The notes under the pieces: generated by a model
Databases searched by the model: none
Seen by the model: the letters and a program-made list of their open reading frames with translations, nothing else
Told to the model about the DNA's origin: nothing
Assembly: GCF_030766935.1 (NCBI RefSeq)
Contig: NZ_JASERL010000002.1
Location: 496,001-560,000 of the forward strand
Direction: 5' to 3'
Origin: Streptomyces sp. KL109B
Lineage (GTDB): Bacteria; Actinomycetota; Actinomycetes; Streptomycetales; Streptomycetaceae
Length of the DNA: 64,000 nucleotides
Position numbers and translations under genes: made by a program
Part shown: positions 9,727 to 17,623 of the stretch, piece after piece
Numbering within the stretch: the stretch's first letter is position 1
How the letters are laid out: every line of letters starts with the position of its first letter

Positions 9727-10170
9727 TCACTTCTCGACTTCGGCGGCCAGCTTGGCGAGTACGGCGTCGTAGATGCGGCCAAGTCCCTTGGGGGCGAAGG
9801 TCTTCTCGAAGAAGCCGCCGATGCCGCCCGCGCCGTTCCAGACCGTCGAGACGACGACGCGCGACTGGCCTTCGCCGGCGGGCGTCACGCGCCACGTCGT
9901 GACCATCGACGAGTTGCGGTCCTTCTCGACGAGTTCGCCGTCGGTCGGCTCGGTCACGTCGAGCAGGCAGTCGCGCACGCGCTTGCTGGTGGCCTGGAGC
10001 TTCCAGTGCACGAGCGTGCCCTCGCCGTCGCCGCCCTCGCGCACCTCGTACTCGCTGAAGTGCTCCGGCAGCACCTTCGCGCGCGTGCCGCTGTAGTCGG
10101 CGAGGGCGTCGAACACATCGTCCGGCTTGGCTGCGACGACCCGCTCCGTGGTGGCCTCGACCTGCGCCAT
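9727..10170 (-). CDS. SRPBCC (START/polyketide cyclase-like) family protein
   Basis: 147 residues. The ATG at 10170 is chosen because GGAGGAAG lies 6-7 bases upstream; longer in-frame starts lack such a site. The protein begins VEATTERVVAAKPDDVFDAL and continues with the helix-grip pattern of the SRPBCC superfamily, which binds hydrophobic ligands in a single cavity. No catalytic residues can be assigned, and the family includes cyclases, lipid carriers and proteins of unknown role. Transcribed away from the radical SAM gene, with which it shares a 167-bp gap. Confidence 0.82.
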   Translation of the reverse strand: MAQVEATTERVVAAKPDDVFDALADYSGTRAKVLPEHFSEYEVREGGDGEGTLVHWKLQATSKRVRDCLLDVTEPTDGELVEKDRNSSMVTTWRVTPAGEGQSRVVVSTVWNGAGGIGGFFEKTFAPKGLGRIYDAVLAKLAAEVEK

Positions 10171-10252
10171 GGCTCTTCCTCCAGCACTTGGTTCCTCAGG
10201 GGCTCGCCCAAGCCAACCACCCGCCGTAGCGGCCACCAAATCCGGGACGGGT

Positions 10253-10285
10253 GGGGTTCGCACGGGGTTCGCACGGGGTTCGCAC
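10253..10285. repeat. 11-bp x 3 perfect tandem repeat
   Basis: Three identical copies of GGGGTTCGCAC, directly upstream of the LexA-type box in the divergent region. The 11-bp spacing places each copy roughly on the same helix face. No function is visible. Confidence 0.9.
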
Positions 10286-10293
10286 GATCAAGG

Positions 10294-10305
10294 GAACATG
10301 TGTTC
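10294..10305 (+). promoter_or_regulatory. LexA-type SOS box upstream of the radical SAM gene
   Basis: GAACATGTGTTC matches the Gram-positive/actinobacterial SOS core GAAC-N4-GTTC. It lies 33 bases before the ATG at 10338, a position suited to repression of that gene. Confidence 0.65.
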
Positions 10306-10337
10306 TATTCTGTGGTCAGTGCTACCGAGGAGGCGTC

Positions 10338-11378
10338 ATGCGCTGGGAGAACCTCACGGACGAGCCCGCCGACCACGGGCGGGCCCGGGATGCCGCGCTG
10401 TTCGGCGCGGAAGCGGTGGTGAGCCGCACGTTCGACACCCCTGAATTCGCGGGAGTGACGTTCCACGAGATCCGGGCCCGGTCGATCGTGAACCGGGTCC
10501 CTGGGGCGTCCCGGATGCCGTTCGAGTGGACCGTCAACCCGTATCGCGGCTGCACTCACGCGTGCGTCTACTGTTTCGCCCGCAACACGCACCGCTATCT
10601 CGACCTCGACACCGGACTCGGCTTCGACAGCCAGATCGTGGTGAAGGTGAACGCGCCGCGGCTGCTGCGCCACCACCTCGCCTCGCGGCGCTGGCACGGC
10701 GAGCACATCGCCATGGGCACGAACGTCGACTGCTATCAACGGGCCGAGGGGCGTTACCGGTTGATGCCCGGCATCATCGAGGCGCTGCGCGACCACGCGA
10801 ACCCGTTCAGCATCCTTACGAAAGGCACGCTGATCCTGCGTGACCTGCCGCTGCTCCGGCAGGCGGCCGAGGTGACCGACGTCGGGATCTCGGTGTCCGT
10901 CGGCTTCGTCGACCAGGAGTTGTGGCGCACCGTCGAGCCGGGCACGCCCGCGCCCGAGCGCCGCCTCGACGTCGTACGCGCCCTCACCGACGCGGGGATC
11001 GGGTGCGGCGTGCTCATGGCCCCGGTGATCCCCTTCCTCGGCGACCACCCCGACCAACTGCGGGCCACGGTCCGCGCCATCGCCCGCGCGGGCGCGACAT
11101 CCGTGACCCCGCTCGTACTGCATCTGCGGCCCGGCGCCCGCGAGTGGTTCATGGGGTGGCTGGCCCAGCACCACCCGCACCTGGTGCGACGTTACGAGCG
11201 GCTGTACGCGGAGGGGGCCTACGCCCCGAAGTGGTACCAGCGCCGAGTGACCCGCCAGGTCCACGAGCTCGCCGAGGAGTTCGGCATCGGGCCGAGCCGC
11301 GCGGCCGTGGCGCGGCGCGTTCCCGTACGGGAGGAGGAGCCGGCGGCCGAGGCGCCGACCCAGCTCACCCTGCTGTGA
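10338..11378 (+). CDS. Rv2578c-family radical SAM protein
   Basis: 346 residues; ATG 10338 has the ribosome site GAGGAGG 5 bases upstream. A radical-SAM cluster motif C-x3-C-x2-C is present (C72, C76, C79 in CTHACVYC), followed by the TIM-barrel-like sequence with TKGTLILRD and the GISVSVGF strand. The family resembles SplB-like DNA-photoproduct lyases, but its reaction is not established. The LexA-type box in its promoter supports a DNA-damage-related role. The C-terminus (about 310-346) is a charged tail. A RidA gene follows on the same strand after a repeat-containing 80-bp gap. Confidence 0.88.
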   Translation: MRWENLTDEPADHGRARDAALFGAEAVVSRTFDTPEFAGVTFHEIRARSIVNRVPGASRMPFEWTVNPYRGCTHACVYCFARNTHRYLDLDTGLGFDSQIVVKVNAPRLLRHHLASRRWHGEHIAMGTNVDCYQRAEGRYRLMPGIIEALRDHANPFSILTKGTLILRDLPLLRQAAEVTDVGISVSVGFVDQELWRTVEPGTPAPERRLDVVRALTDAGIGCGVLMAPVIPFLGDHPDQLRATVRAIARAGATSVTPLVLHLRPGAREWFMGWLAQHHPHLVRRYERLYAEGAYAPKWYQRRVTRQVHELAEEFGIGPSRAAVARRVPVREEEPAAEAPTQLTLL

Positions 11379-11390
11379 CGGTGAGGCTGC

Positions 11391-11446
11391 GAGCTGTGAG
11401 CTGTGAGCTGTGATCGTGGGGCTGTGAGCTGTGATCGTGGGGCTGT
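11391..11446. repeat. tandem repeats between the radical SAM and ridA-like genes
   Basis: GAGCTGT occurs three times in a row (11391-11411), and a 21-bp unit beginning GAGCTGTGATCG is duplicated exactly (11405-11425 and 11426-11446). It occupies the leader immediately before the RidA start at 11459. Confidence 0.9.
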
Positions 11447-11458
11447 GATGATGGATGC

Positions 11459-11857
11459 ATGACACACCTCACTCACATCCCCGGCCCCGACGGCGTCGCC
11501 CCCTCCCCTGCCTACAGCCACGTGGTCATGGGCAGCGGCCGGTTCATCGCCGTGGCCGGTCAGCTCGCGCTCGACGAGAAGGGGGAACTCGTCGGCGCGG
11601 GCGATCCGTTGGCGCAGGCGCGGCAGGTGTTCGAGAACCTCCGGCGGTGCCTCGCTGCGGCGGGGGCGTCCTTCGACGACGTGGTGAAGATGACGTACTT
11701 CGTGACGGACATGACCCATATGCCCGCGGTGCGGCAGGCCCGCGACGAGTTCCTCGACCCGGCGCGGCTGCCCGCGGCCTCGGCGGTGCGGGTCGCCGGG
11801 CTGGTCGGCCCCGACTTCCTGATGGAGATCGAGGCGTTCGCCGTCGCACCGGAGTGA
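11459..11857 (+). CDS. RidA/YjgF-family enamine deaminase-like protein
   Basis: 132 residues, the usual length for RidA, a cytoplasmic trimer that hydrolyses reactive enamine/imine intermediates of PLP enzymes. The family signatures GRFIAVAGQLALD, the QARQVFENLRRCLAAAGASFDDVVKM-like helix/strand region and the C-terminal FLMEIEAFAV strand are visible. The canonical substrate arginine near residue 105 is represented by R in SAVRVAGL (about R113). Convergent with the HEAT-repeat gene, whose stop is 22 bases away. The leader consists of tandem repeats and no strong ribosome site is seen. Confidence 0.88.
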   Translation: MTHLTHIPGPDGVAPSPAYSHVVMGSGRFIAVAGQLALDEKGELVGAGDPLAQARQVFENLRRCLAAAGASFDDVVKMTYFVTDMTHMPAVRQARDEFLDPARLPAASAVRVAGLVGPDFLMEIEAFAVAPE

Positions 11858-11879
11858 CGGCCAACCTCCGCCGCGCCCC

Positions 11880-12452
11880 TCAGCCCTGCTGCAGCCGCGC
11901 CAGCGCCGCCTCCGCCGCCATCGCCAGGCGCGGATGCGCCGCCGCCTCCTTGAGAACCTCGCGGGCCCGCGGATCGGCCAGGCTGCCCAGGCCCTCCACG
12001 CAGGCGAGCGCCACCTTCCGGTACGGGTCGTGCGGGACGAGACGGCGACGGAGCGTGGCGATCAGGGCCGGGGCCGACTCCGGGGCGCGGAGCTGGGTGA
12101 GGAGGCGGACGGGGTGCAGGGCGTAGGCGACGCGCAGTTCGTTCGTCGCCAGGGCCGCCGCCGCACGCGCGGTGCGCGGGTCGCCGAGCGCGGCGAGGGC
12201 CTGCGCGGCGGCGGCGCAGCGCTGCGGGTCACGGTGGTTGAGCAGCAGGACGAGGGATTCGAAGGCGCGGCCGTCGCCCGCCATGCCGAGCCGGTACGCC
12301 GCCAATTCACGCGCCCACAGCGGCTGTTCGGGCGCGATCAGCACACCCGCAAGCTCGTCCCTGTCGTGGGTGGCCGCCAGCTGCTCGAAGACGGGCGTGC
12401 CGCCGGATTCCCTCCGGATGCGTTCCGTGACCGTTCGCGACTCTTCGTCCAT
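11880..12452 (-). CDS. HEAT-repeat domain protein
   Basis: 190 residues from the ATG at 12452 (a longer in-frame start 57 bases upstream adds only basic low-complexity residues). The body consists of four to five helical pairs with the HEAT pattern, for example ELAAYRLGMAGDGRAFESLVLLL and AAAAQALAALGDPRTARAAAAL, which forms a protein-binding solenoid. No enzymatic motif. Role unknown; such small HEAT proteins act as scaffolds or, in the phycobilin-lyase-like branch, as chaperones. It diverges from the acyl-CoA cluster across a 380-bp gap. Confidence 0.82.
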   Translation of the reverse strand: MDEESRTVTERIRRESGGTPVFEQLAATHDRDELAGVLIAPEQPLWARELAAYRLGMAGDGRAFESLVLLLNHRDPQRCAAAAQALAALGDPRTARAAAALATNELRVAYALHPVRLLTQLRAPESAPALIATLRRRLVPHDPYRKVALACVEGLGSLADPRAREVLKEAAAHPRLAMAAEAALARLQQG

Positions 12453-12833
12453 GACGTCGAGGGTAGACGCGCACGGCCTGCGGCGACGTAGATCACACCG
12501 ACCTTTCAACGGCGAACACTGGCGCGCTCGTTACTCGCTGGTTAAGCTCAGGTGAGCGGGGCATACTTCCCGCAGCACCGCTCGCGGCGGCCTGGTGACG
12601 CAGCCGTCGTGAGTGTCGGTCGGTTCGGTACCTGTGTGTACCGCAGTACGGCTCGGCCCCGGGACAGGGCCGCCGGTTCTACGCAACTCCCGTACGGCGC
12701 AGGCGTATTGAGCGCTTCGAGTGCTCAGAGCGCTCCGAGTGCTCCGAGTGCTTAGAGCGTCTTTCAACGCCCGCCGTGCGCGGCTTCTTGCGCTCACCCT
12801 CAGGTCGTCACCCCTCATTCCTGGAGTTCCCGG
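12453..12833. other. divergent intergenic region before the dehydrogenase gene
   Basis: 381 bp with no supportable gene. It holds promoter space for two divergent genes and, at 12709-12760, a cluster of short related units (GAGTGCTCC/GAGTGCTTC and the palindrome GAGCGCTC) that look like degenerate 9-bp tandem copies. No clear -35/-10 pair could be fixed. Confidence 0.5.
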
Positions 12834-14624
12834 ATGGACGCTCCCCTGTCCCGTATCTCGACTGTGGCCGTCGTCGGCCTCGGCACGATGGGCACCGGCA
12901 TCGCCGAAGTCCTCGCCCGTGCCGGGCGCGAGGTCATCGGCATCGACATCAGCGAGGCCGCCACCGCCCAGGCCGTGGCGGCCCTGGAAGCCTCTACGGC
13001 GCGTGCGGTGCGCCGCGAGCACCTCGACGAGCGGCAGCGGGCCGAGCTGCTCGCGCGCTTCCGTACGTTCACGGATCTGCGGGCCGCCGCGGAGGCCGAT
13101 CTCGTCATCGAGGTGGCCCCGGAGTCGTACGAGATCAAGCAGCAGATCTTCCGCGACCTCGACGGCATCGTGCGCCCCGACACGGTCCTCGCGACCGGCA
13201 CCAACGCGCTGTCGGTGACCCGGCTCGCCGCCGATTCGGCGCGGCCCGAACGCGTCATCGGCCTGCACTTCTTCAACCCCGCCCCGGCGATGAAGCTGGT
13301 CGAGGTCGTCTCGTCCGTGCTGACCGCGCCGGCCGCCGTGGCCGCCGTCACCGATCTCGCCCTCGAACTGGGCAAGGACCCGGTGGCGGTCGGCGACCGG
13401 CCCGGATTCGTCGCCGACGGGCTGCTGTTCGGCTACCTCAACCAGGCCGCCGCGATGTACGAGGCCAAGTACGCCTCGCGCGAGGACATCGACGCCGCGA
13501 TGAAGCTCGGCTGCGGCCTCCCGATGGGCCCGCTGGCGCTGCTCGACCTGATCGGCGTGGACACCGCGCGTACCGTCCTCGACGCCATGTACGCCGAGTC
13601 GCACGACCGGCTGCACGCCCCCGCCCCGATCCTCAAGCAGCTCAGCGAGGCGGGTCTGACCGGGCGGAAGGCGGGCCGTGGCTTCTACACGTACGAGGAG
13701 GCGGGCAGTTCCGTCGTCGTCCGGGACGCGCTGACGCCGCTGAGCGACGCGCTCGCCGGGCCGACGCGGGCAATCCGCTCCGTCGGTGTCGCGGGCTCCG
13801 GGACGATGGCGTCCGGGATCGCCGAGGTGTTCGCCAAGGCCGGGTACAAGGTGGTGCTCGCGGCCCGCAGCGAGGAGAAGGCGGAGGCCGCCAAGTCCCG
13901 TATCGGCAAGTCGCTGAAGCGATCCGTCGACAAGGGGCGGATGACCGAGGAGGCCGCTTCGGCCACCCTCGCGCGGATCTCCCCCGCCGGTTCCTACGAC
14001 GCGTTCGCCGAGGTCGACCTGGCGCTTGAGGCCGTCGCCGAGGACCTGGACGTGAAGCGGCAGCTGTTCGCGGCGTTCGACAAGGTCTGCAAGCCGGGCG
14101 CGATCCTCGCGACCACGACCTCCTCGCTGCCCGTCGTCGCCTGCGCCCGCGCCACCTCGCGCCCGCAGGACGTCATCGGGATGCACTTCTTCAACCCGGC
14201 GCCCGCGATGAAGCTGGTGGAGGTCGTGCGCACGGTCCTCACCTCGGACGACGTGCACGCCACAGTCCGCGAGCTGACCCTCAAGGTCCGCAAGCACCCC
14301 GTGGACTGCGGCGACCGCGCCGGTTTCATCGTGAACGCGCTGCTGTTTCCGTACCTGAACAACGCGATCAAGATGGTCCAGGAGCACTACGCCTCGCTCG
14401 ACGACATCGACGCCGCGATGAAGCTCGGCGGCGGCTACCCGATGGGCCCCTTCGAACTCCTCGACGTGGTCGGCCTCGACGTCTCCCTCGCCATCGAGCA
14501 GGTGCTGCACCGCGAGTTCCGCGACCCTGGCCTCGCGCCCGCACCGCTCCTGGAGCACCTGGTGGCCGCGGGCTGCCTCGGCCGCAAGACGGGCCGTGGT
14601 TTCCGCGAGTATGCCAAGCGCTGA
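12834..14624 (+). CDS. two-unit 3-hydroxyacyl-CoA dehydrogenase
   Basis: 596 residues formed by two complete 3HCDH units in tandem (about 1-290 and 305-596); single enzymes are about 285. Each unit has the catalytic histidine/glutamate stretch (GLHFFNPAPAMKLVEVV and GMHFFNPAPAMKLVEVV) and the C-terminal helical domain with GLPMGP/GYPMGP. The first NAD site is VVGLGTMGTGIAE (GxGxxG intact); in the second, VAGSGTMASGIAE, the last glycine is alanine. It probably interconverts acetoacetyl- and 3-hydroxybutyryl-CoA, feeding the ethylmalonyl-CoA pathway encoded downstream. ATG 12834 follows a CTGGAGTTCCC site. A TetR gene follows. Confidence 0.93.
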   Translation: MDAPLSRISTVAVVGLGTMGTGIAEVLARAGREVIGIDISEAATAQAVAALEASTARAVRREHLDERQRAELLARFRTFTDLRAAAEADLVIEVAPESYEIKQQIFRDLDGIVRPDTVLATGTNALSVTRLAADSARPERVIGLHFFNPAPAMKLVEVVSSVLTAPAAVAAVTDLALELGKDPVAVGDRPGFVADGLLFGYLNQAAAMYEAKYASREDIDAAMKLGCGLPMGPLALLDLIGVDTARTVLDAMYAESHDRLHAPAPILKQLSEAGLTGRKAGRGFYTYEEAGSSVVVRDALTPLSDALAGPTRAIRSVGVAGSGTMASGIAEVFAKAGYKVVLAARSEEKAEAAKSRIGKSLKRSVDKGRMTEEAASATLARISPAGSYDAFAEVDLALEAVAEDLDVKRQLFAAFDKVCKPGAILATTTSSLPVVACARATSRPQDVIGMHFFNPAPAMKLVEVVRTVLTSDDVHATVRELTLKVRKHPVDCGDRAGFIVNALLFPYLNNAIKMVQEHYASLDDIDAAMKLGGGYPMGPFELLDVVGLDVSLAIEQVLHREFRDPGLAPAPLLEHLVAAGCLGRKTGRGFREYAKR

Positions 14625-14701
14625 TTCGGCCGGGGAGGCCGAAACCGGTTGGGGCGGGCTGCTCGGAGAGCCGGGCGGCCCGCTGACCGGGGCGCAAGGG
14701 G

Positions 14702-14722
14702 GAACGTACATGCAGTACGTTC
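14702..14722 (+). promoter_or_regulatory. inverted-repeat operator overlapping the TetR gene start
   Basis: GAACGTAC-atgca-GTACGTTC, perfect 8-base arms with a 5-base spacer, 5 bases before the preferred ATG at 14728. Size and symmetry fit a TetR-family autoregulatory operator. It covers an alternative ATG at 14710. Confidence 0.7.
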
Positions 14723-14727
14723 GGTTC

Positions 14728-15534
14728 ATGTCCAAGGCCGACCAGTCCTCTCGTACCTCCGCCACGCCCGACGCTCCGGAGAGCGCCGCGGGCAATCGAG
14801 CCGCCGCTCAGCGGCTCAAGATGCGCCGCGAACTCGCGGCCGCGGCGATGGAGCTCTTCGCCACGAAGGGGTACGAGGCGACGACGGTCGACGAGATCGC
14901 CGCGACCGCGGGCGTCGCCCGGCGCACCTTCTTCCGCCACTTCCGCTCCAAGGAAGAGGCGATCTTCCCCGACCACGACGACACGCTCGTGCGCGCCGAG
15001 GCCGTGCTCAACGCGGCGCCCGCCATGGAGCACCCGCTCGACACGGTCTGCCGCGGCATCAAGGAAGTCATGAAGATGTACGCGGCCCAGCCCGCGGTCT
15101 CCGTGGAGCGCTACCGCCTCACCCGCAAGGTGCCGACGCTGCGCGAGCGCGAGATCGCCTCGGTGGCCCGCTACGAGCGCCTCTTCACGCGCTACCTCCT
15201 CGGCCACTTCGACGAGCAGGCCCACCACGACGGCAACGACGACCCGCTGCTCGCCGAGGTCGCCGCCTCCGCCGTCGTCACGGCCCACAACCACGTGCTG
15301 CGCCGCTGGCTGCGCGCCGGCGGCCAGGGCGACGTGGAGACCCAGCTCGACCACGCCTTCGCGATCGTCCGCCGCACCTTCGGCACCGGCATCGGCGCGG
15401 GCCGCACCCCCGCGACGCCCGAGGCCCCGGCCCAGGTCTCCAGCAACGGCGAGGTCCTGGTGACGGTGGCGCGCACGGACGCGCCGCTGCCGGAGGTCAT
15501 GCGGACGATCGAGGAGGCGCTGAAGAACCGGTAG
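14728..15534 (+). CDS. TetR-family transcriptional regulator
   Basis: 268 residues from ATG 14728; an ATG at 14710 would begin inside the palindromic operator and is less likely. After a disordered 30-residue start, residues about 35-85 form the TetR helix-turn-helix (AMELFATKGYEATTVDEIAATAGVARRTFFRHFRSKEEA), followed by an all-helical ligand domain and an extra C-terminal extension after about 215. It lies between the 3-hydroxyacyl-CoA dehydrogenase gene and ccr, so it is the likely regulator of the ethylmalonyl-CoA genes and of itself. Ligand unknown; an acyl-CoA is plausible but inferred. Confidence 0.9.
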   Translation: MSKADQSSRTSATPDAPESAAGNRAAAQRLKMRRELAAAAMELFATKGYEATTVDEIAATAGVARRTFFRHFRSKEEAIFPDHDDTLVRAEAVLNAAPAMEHPLDTVCRGIKEVMKMYAAQPAVSVERYRLTRKVPTLREREIASVARYERLFTRYLLGHFDEQAHHDGNDDPLLAEVAASAVVTAHNHVLRRWLRAGGQGDVETQLDHAFAIVRRTFGTGIGAGRTPATPEAPAQVSSNGEVLVTVARTDAPLPEVMRTIEEALKNR

Positions 15535-15592
15535 GCAGCAGCCGGCGGGTGCGTCCGGGTCCAGCCCCTTCAGCCCTTGTACGCACGGGGGT

Positions 15593-15831
15593 TCAGCCCC
15601 TGAACACGCACTCCGCCAGCGTCGCGTGGCGCTTCCACCCCAGCGTCTCGTACGGCGCCCGCCCCTCGGGGGCCGCGCCCAACACCCCGTACGCGGCCCC
15701 CCCTCTTCGCACGCCCGGTCGGCGAGGCGGCGCATCACGAACGCGCCGAGGTCGCGGCGCGACAGCCGGGCGGGAATCGGTGCATCGAGCGGCACCTCCC
15801 ACCCGGAACCCCAGGTGGCACCCCGTGCCAC
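15593..15831 (-). pseudogene. broken GNAT-like acetyltransferase remnant
   Basis: Minus-strand sequence from 15831 reads MARGATWGSGWEV onward to a helix ending DRACEEGG in one frame. In the next frame it continues AAYGVLGAAPEGRAPYETLGW and ends ECVFRG with a TGA at 15593. The switch falls at a run of seven G (minus strand, 15697-15703). Adding one G joins the frames into about 78 residues that resemble the C-terminal third of a GNAT enzyme (strand-helix then YETLGW). The rest of the domain is missing, so it is a degraded fragment rather than a functional gene. The N-terminal half could instead come from a different family. Confidence 0.5.
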
Positions 15832-15979
15832 GTCAGACTCCCTTTCGGTAACCTCCGAGCCCCCGCCAACGCATCAGTGATCGATCATCGATCTCTTCCA
15901 GCGCCCGATAACCGGCCCTGACCTCGCCTGATCGATCATCGCTCACCTGAACGGCGAAAATGACACCTGAGCGAAATTG

Positions 15980-16018
15980 ATGGCACGCAGTGCCTTGTCA
16001 GGCGTCACGGCGTGCCAT
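15980..16018 (+). promoter_or_regulatory. inverted repeat spanning the ccr promoter
   Basis: ATGGCACGC at 15980-15988 is repeated in inverse as GCGTGCCAT at 16010-16018. One arm is just upstream of the -35 and the other abuts the -10, an arrangement suited to a dimeric repressor bridging the promoter. Confidence 0.55.
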
Positions 16019-16023
16019 ACGTT
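15995..16023 (+). promoter_or_regulatory. predicted sigma-70-type promoter of ccr
   Basis: TTGTCA (15995-16000), 17-base spacer, TACGTT (16018-16023). Transcription would start near 16030, leaving a long leader before the start codon at 16264. Confidence 0.6.
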
Positions 16024-16263
16024 GAAGGTGTCCGGGCGGCCGGAGCGCAGAGAACTTCCGCGCGCCGGCTGTCCCCGCGAGGCACGAACGACCGTGATTC
16101 GCGCGCCCGGACGCCTGCGTCACAGGCAACCTTCCGCGCCACACCAAGCGCTGCCAACAGCACCACCCGCCGAACCGACGGCACACCCTCATCGCACCAC
16201 CGCAGCCATCAGCCACACCCGACTCAGCGTTCCCCTCAAACGCGAATTGCCGGAGGCACCACC

Positions 16264-17601
16264 GTGAAGGACATCCTGGACGCGATTCAGTCGCAGACCG
16301 CCACGTCTGCCGACTTCGCCGCCCTGCCGCTCCCCGACTCGTACCGCGCGATCACCGTGCACAAGGACGAGACGGACATGTTCGCGGGGCTCGAGACCCG
16401 CGACAAGGACCCCCGCAAGTCGATCCACCTCGACGACGTGCCGGTCCCCGAGCTCGGCCCCGGCGAGGCCCTCGTCGCCGTGATGGCCTCCTCGGTCAAC
16501 TACAACTCGGTCTGGACCTCGATCTTCGAGCCGATGGCGACCTTCGGATTCCTGGAGCGCTACGGCAAGTTGAGCGAGCTGACGAAGCGTCACGACCTGC
16601 CGTACCACATCATCGGCTCCGACCTCGCGGGCGTCGTGCTGCGCACCGGCCCCGGGGTCAACGCCTGGAACCCGGGCGACGAGGTCGTCGCGCACTGCCT
16701 CTCCGTCGAACTGGAGTCCTCCGACGGGCACAACGACACGATGCTCGACCCCGAGCAGCGCATCTGGGGCTTCGAGACGAACTTCGGCGGCCTCGCCGAG
16801 ATCGCCCTCGTGAAGTCCAACCAGCTGATGCCGAAGCCGGACCACCTCAGCTGGGAGGAGGCCGCGGCGCCCGGGCTCGTGAACTCCACCGCGTACCGGC
16901 AGTTGGTGTCCCGGAACGGCGCCGGCATGAAGCAGGGCGACAACGTGCTCATCTGGGGCGCGAGCGGTGGACTCGGCTCGTACGCCACGCAGTTCGCGAT
17001 CGCCGGCGGCGCCAACCCCATCTGTGTCGTCAGCAGCGAGCAGAAGGCCGACATCTGCCGGGCCATGGGCGCCGAGGCGATCATCGACCGCAGCGCCGAG
17101 GGGTACAAGTTCTGGAAGGACGAGCACAGCCAGGACCCGCGCGAGTGGAAGCGGTTCGGGAAGCGGATCCGGGAACTCACCGGCGGCGAGGACGTCGACA
17201 TCGTCTTCGAGCACCCAGGCCGCGAGACCTTCGGCGCCTCCGTCTACGTCACGCGCAAGGGCGGCACCATCGTCACCTGCGCGTCCACGTCGGGCTACCA
17301 CCACGAGTACGACAACCGCTACCTGTGGATGTCCCTGAAGCGCATCATCGGCTCGCACTTCGCCAACTACCGCGAGGCGTGGGAGGCCAACCGGCTCATC
17401 GCCAAGGGCAAGATCCACCCGACCCTGTCGAAGGTCTACTCGCTGGAGGAGACCGGCCAGGCCGCGCACGACGTGCACCGCAACGCCCACCAGGGCAAGG
17501 TCGGCGTCCTCGCACTCTCTCCGAAGGAGGGCCTCGGCGTGCGCGACCACGAGAAGCGGGCGCAGCACATCGACGCCATCAACCGGTTCCGGAACGTCTG
17601 A
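16264..17601 (+). CDS. ccr: crotonyl-CoA carboxylase/reductase
   Basis: 445 residues from GTG 16264, with GGAGG at 16252-16256. This is a zinc-independent MDR-family enzyme making (2S)-ethylmalonyl-CoA from crotonyl-CoA, CO2 and NADPH. It starts VKDILDAIQS and follows closely the Streptomyces Ccr sequence as I recall it, including SVNYNSVWTSIFEP, the nucleotide-binding WGASGGLGSYATQFA (about 220) and FEHPGRETFGASVYVT. It is the defining enzyme of the ethylmalonyl-CoA pathway and also supplies ethylmalonyl-CoA extender units to polyketide synthases. The mutase gene follows after 22 bases, indicating an operon of five acyl-CoA genes. Confidence 0.97.
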   Translation: MKDILDAIQSQTATSADFAALPLPDSYRAITVHKDETDMFAGLETRDKDPRKSIHLDDVPVPELGPGEALVAVMASSVNYNSVWTSIFEPMATFGFLERYGKLSELTKRHDLPYHIIGSDLAGVVLRTGPGVNAWNPGDEVVAHCLSVELESSDGHNDTMLDPEQRIWGFETNFGGLAEIALVKSNQLMPKPDHLSWEEAAAPGLVNSTAYRQLVSRNGAGMKQGDNVLIWGASGGLGSYATQFAIAGGANPICVVSSEQKADICRAMGAEAIIDRSAEGYKFWKDEHSQDPREWKRFGKRIRELTGGEDVDIVFEHPGRETFGASVYVTRKGGTIVTCASTSGYHHEYDNRYLWMSLKRIIGSHFANYREAWEANRLIAKGKIHPTLSKVYSLEETGQAAHDVHRNAHQGKVGVLALSPKEGLGVRDHEKRAQHIDAINRFRNV

Positions 17602-17623
17602 AGTCCTTTCAGAGAGGCTGATG

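Larger units (their letters stand above)
15835..16263. other. regulatory region upstream of ccr
   Basis: About 430 bp without a gene. It contains two copies of TGATCGATCATCG (15878-15890 and 15929-15941, 51 bp apart; the 10-base core is palindromic), a promoter at 15995-16023, an inverted repeat around it, and then a roughly 230-nt leader to the GTG of ccr. The upstream part borders the broken acetyltransferase. Confidence 0.6.

Noticed and set aside
14710..14712. ATG 14710 as start of the TetR regulator
   Set aside because: It lies inside the palindromic operator and lacks a better ribosome site than the ATG at 14728.
14368..15592. Long minus-strand frame antisense to the TetR gene continuing the broken acetyltransferase frame
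   Set aside because: After the remnant it becomes low-complexity and antisense to clear TetR coding sequence, so only 15593-15831 is kept as a remnant.
15878..15941. Two 13-bp direct repeats as possible attachment sites of an integrated element
   Set aside because: They are only 51 bp apart with no integrase or tRNA gene nearby; regulator sites are more likely.
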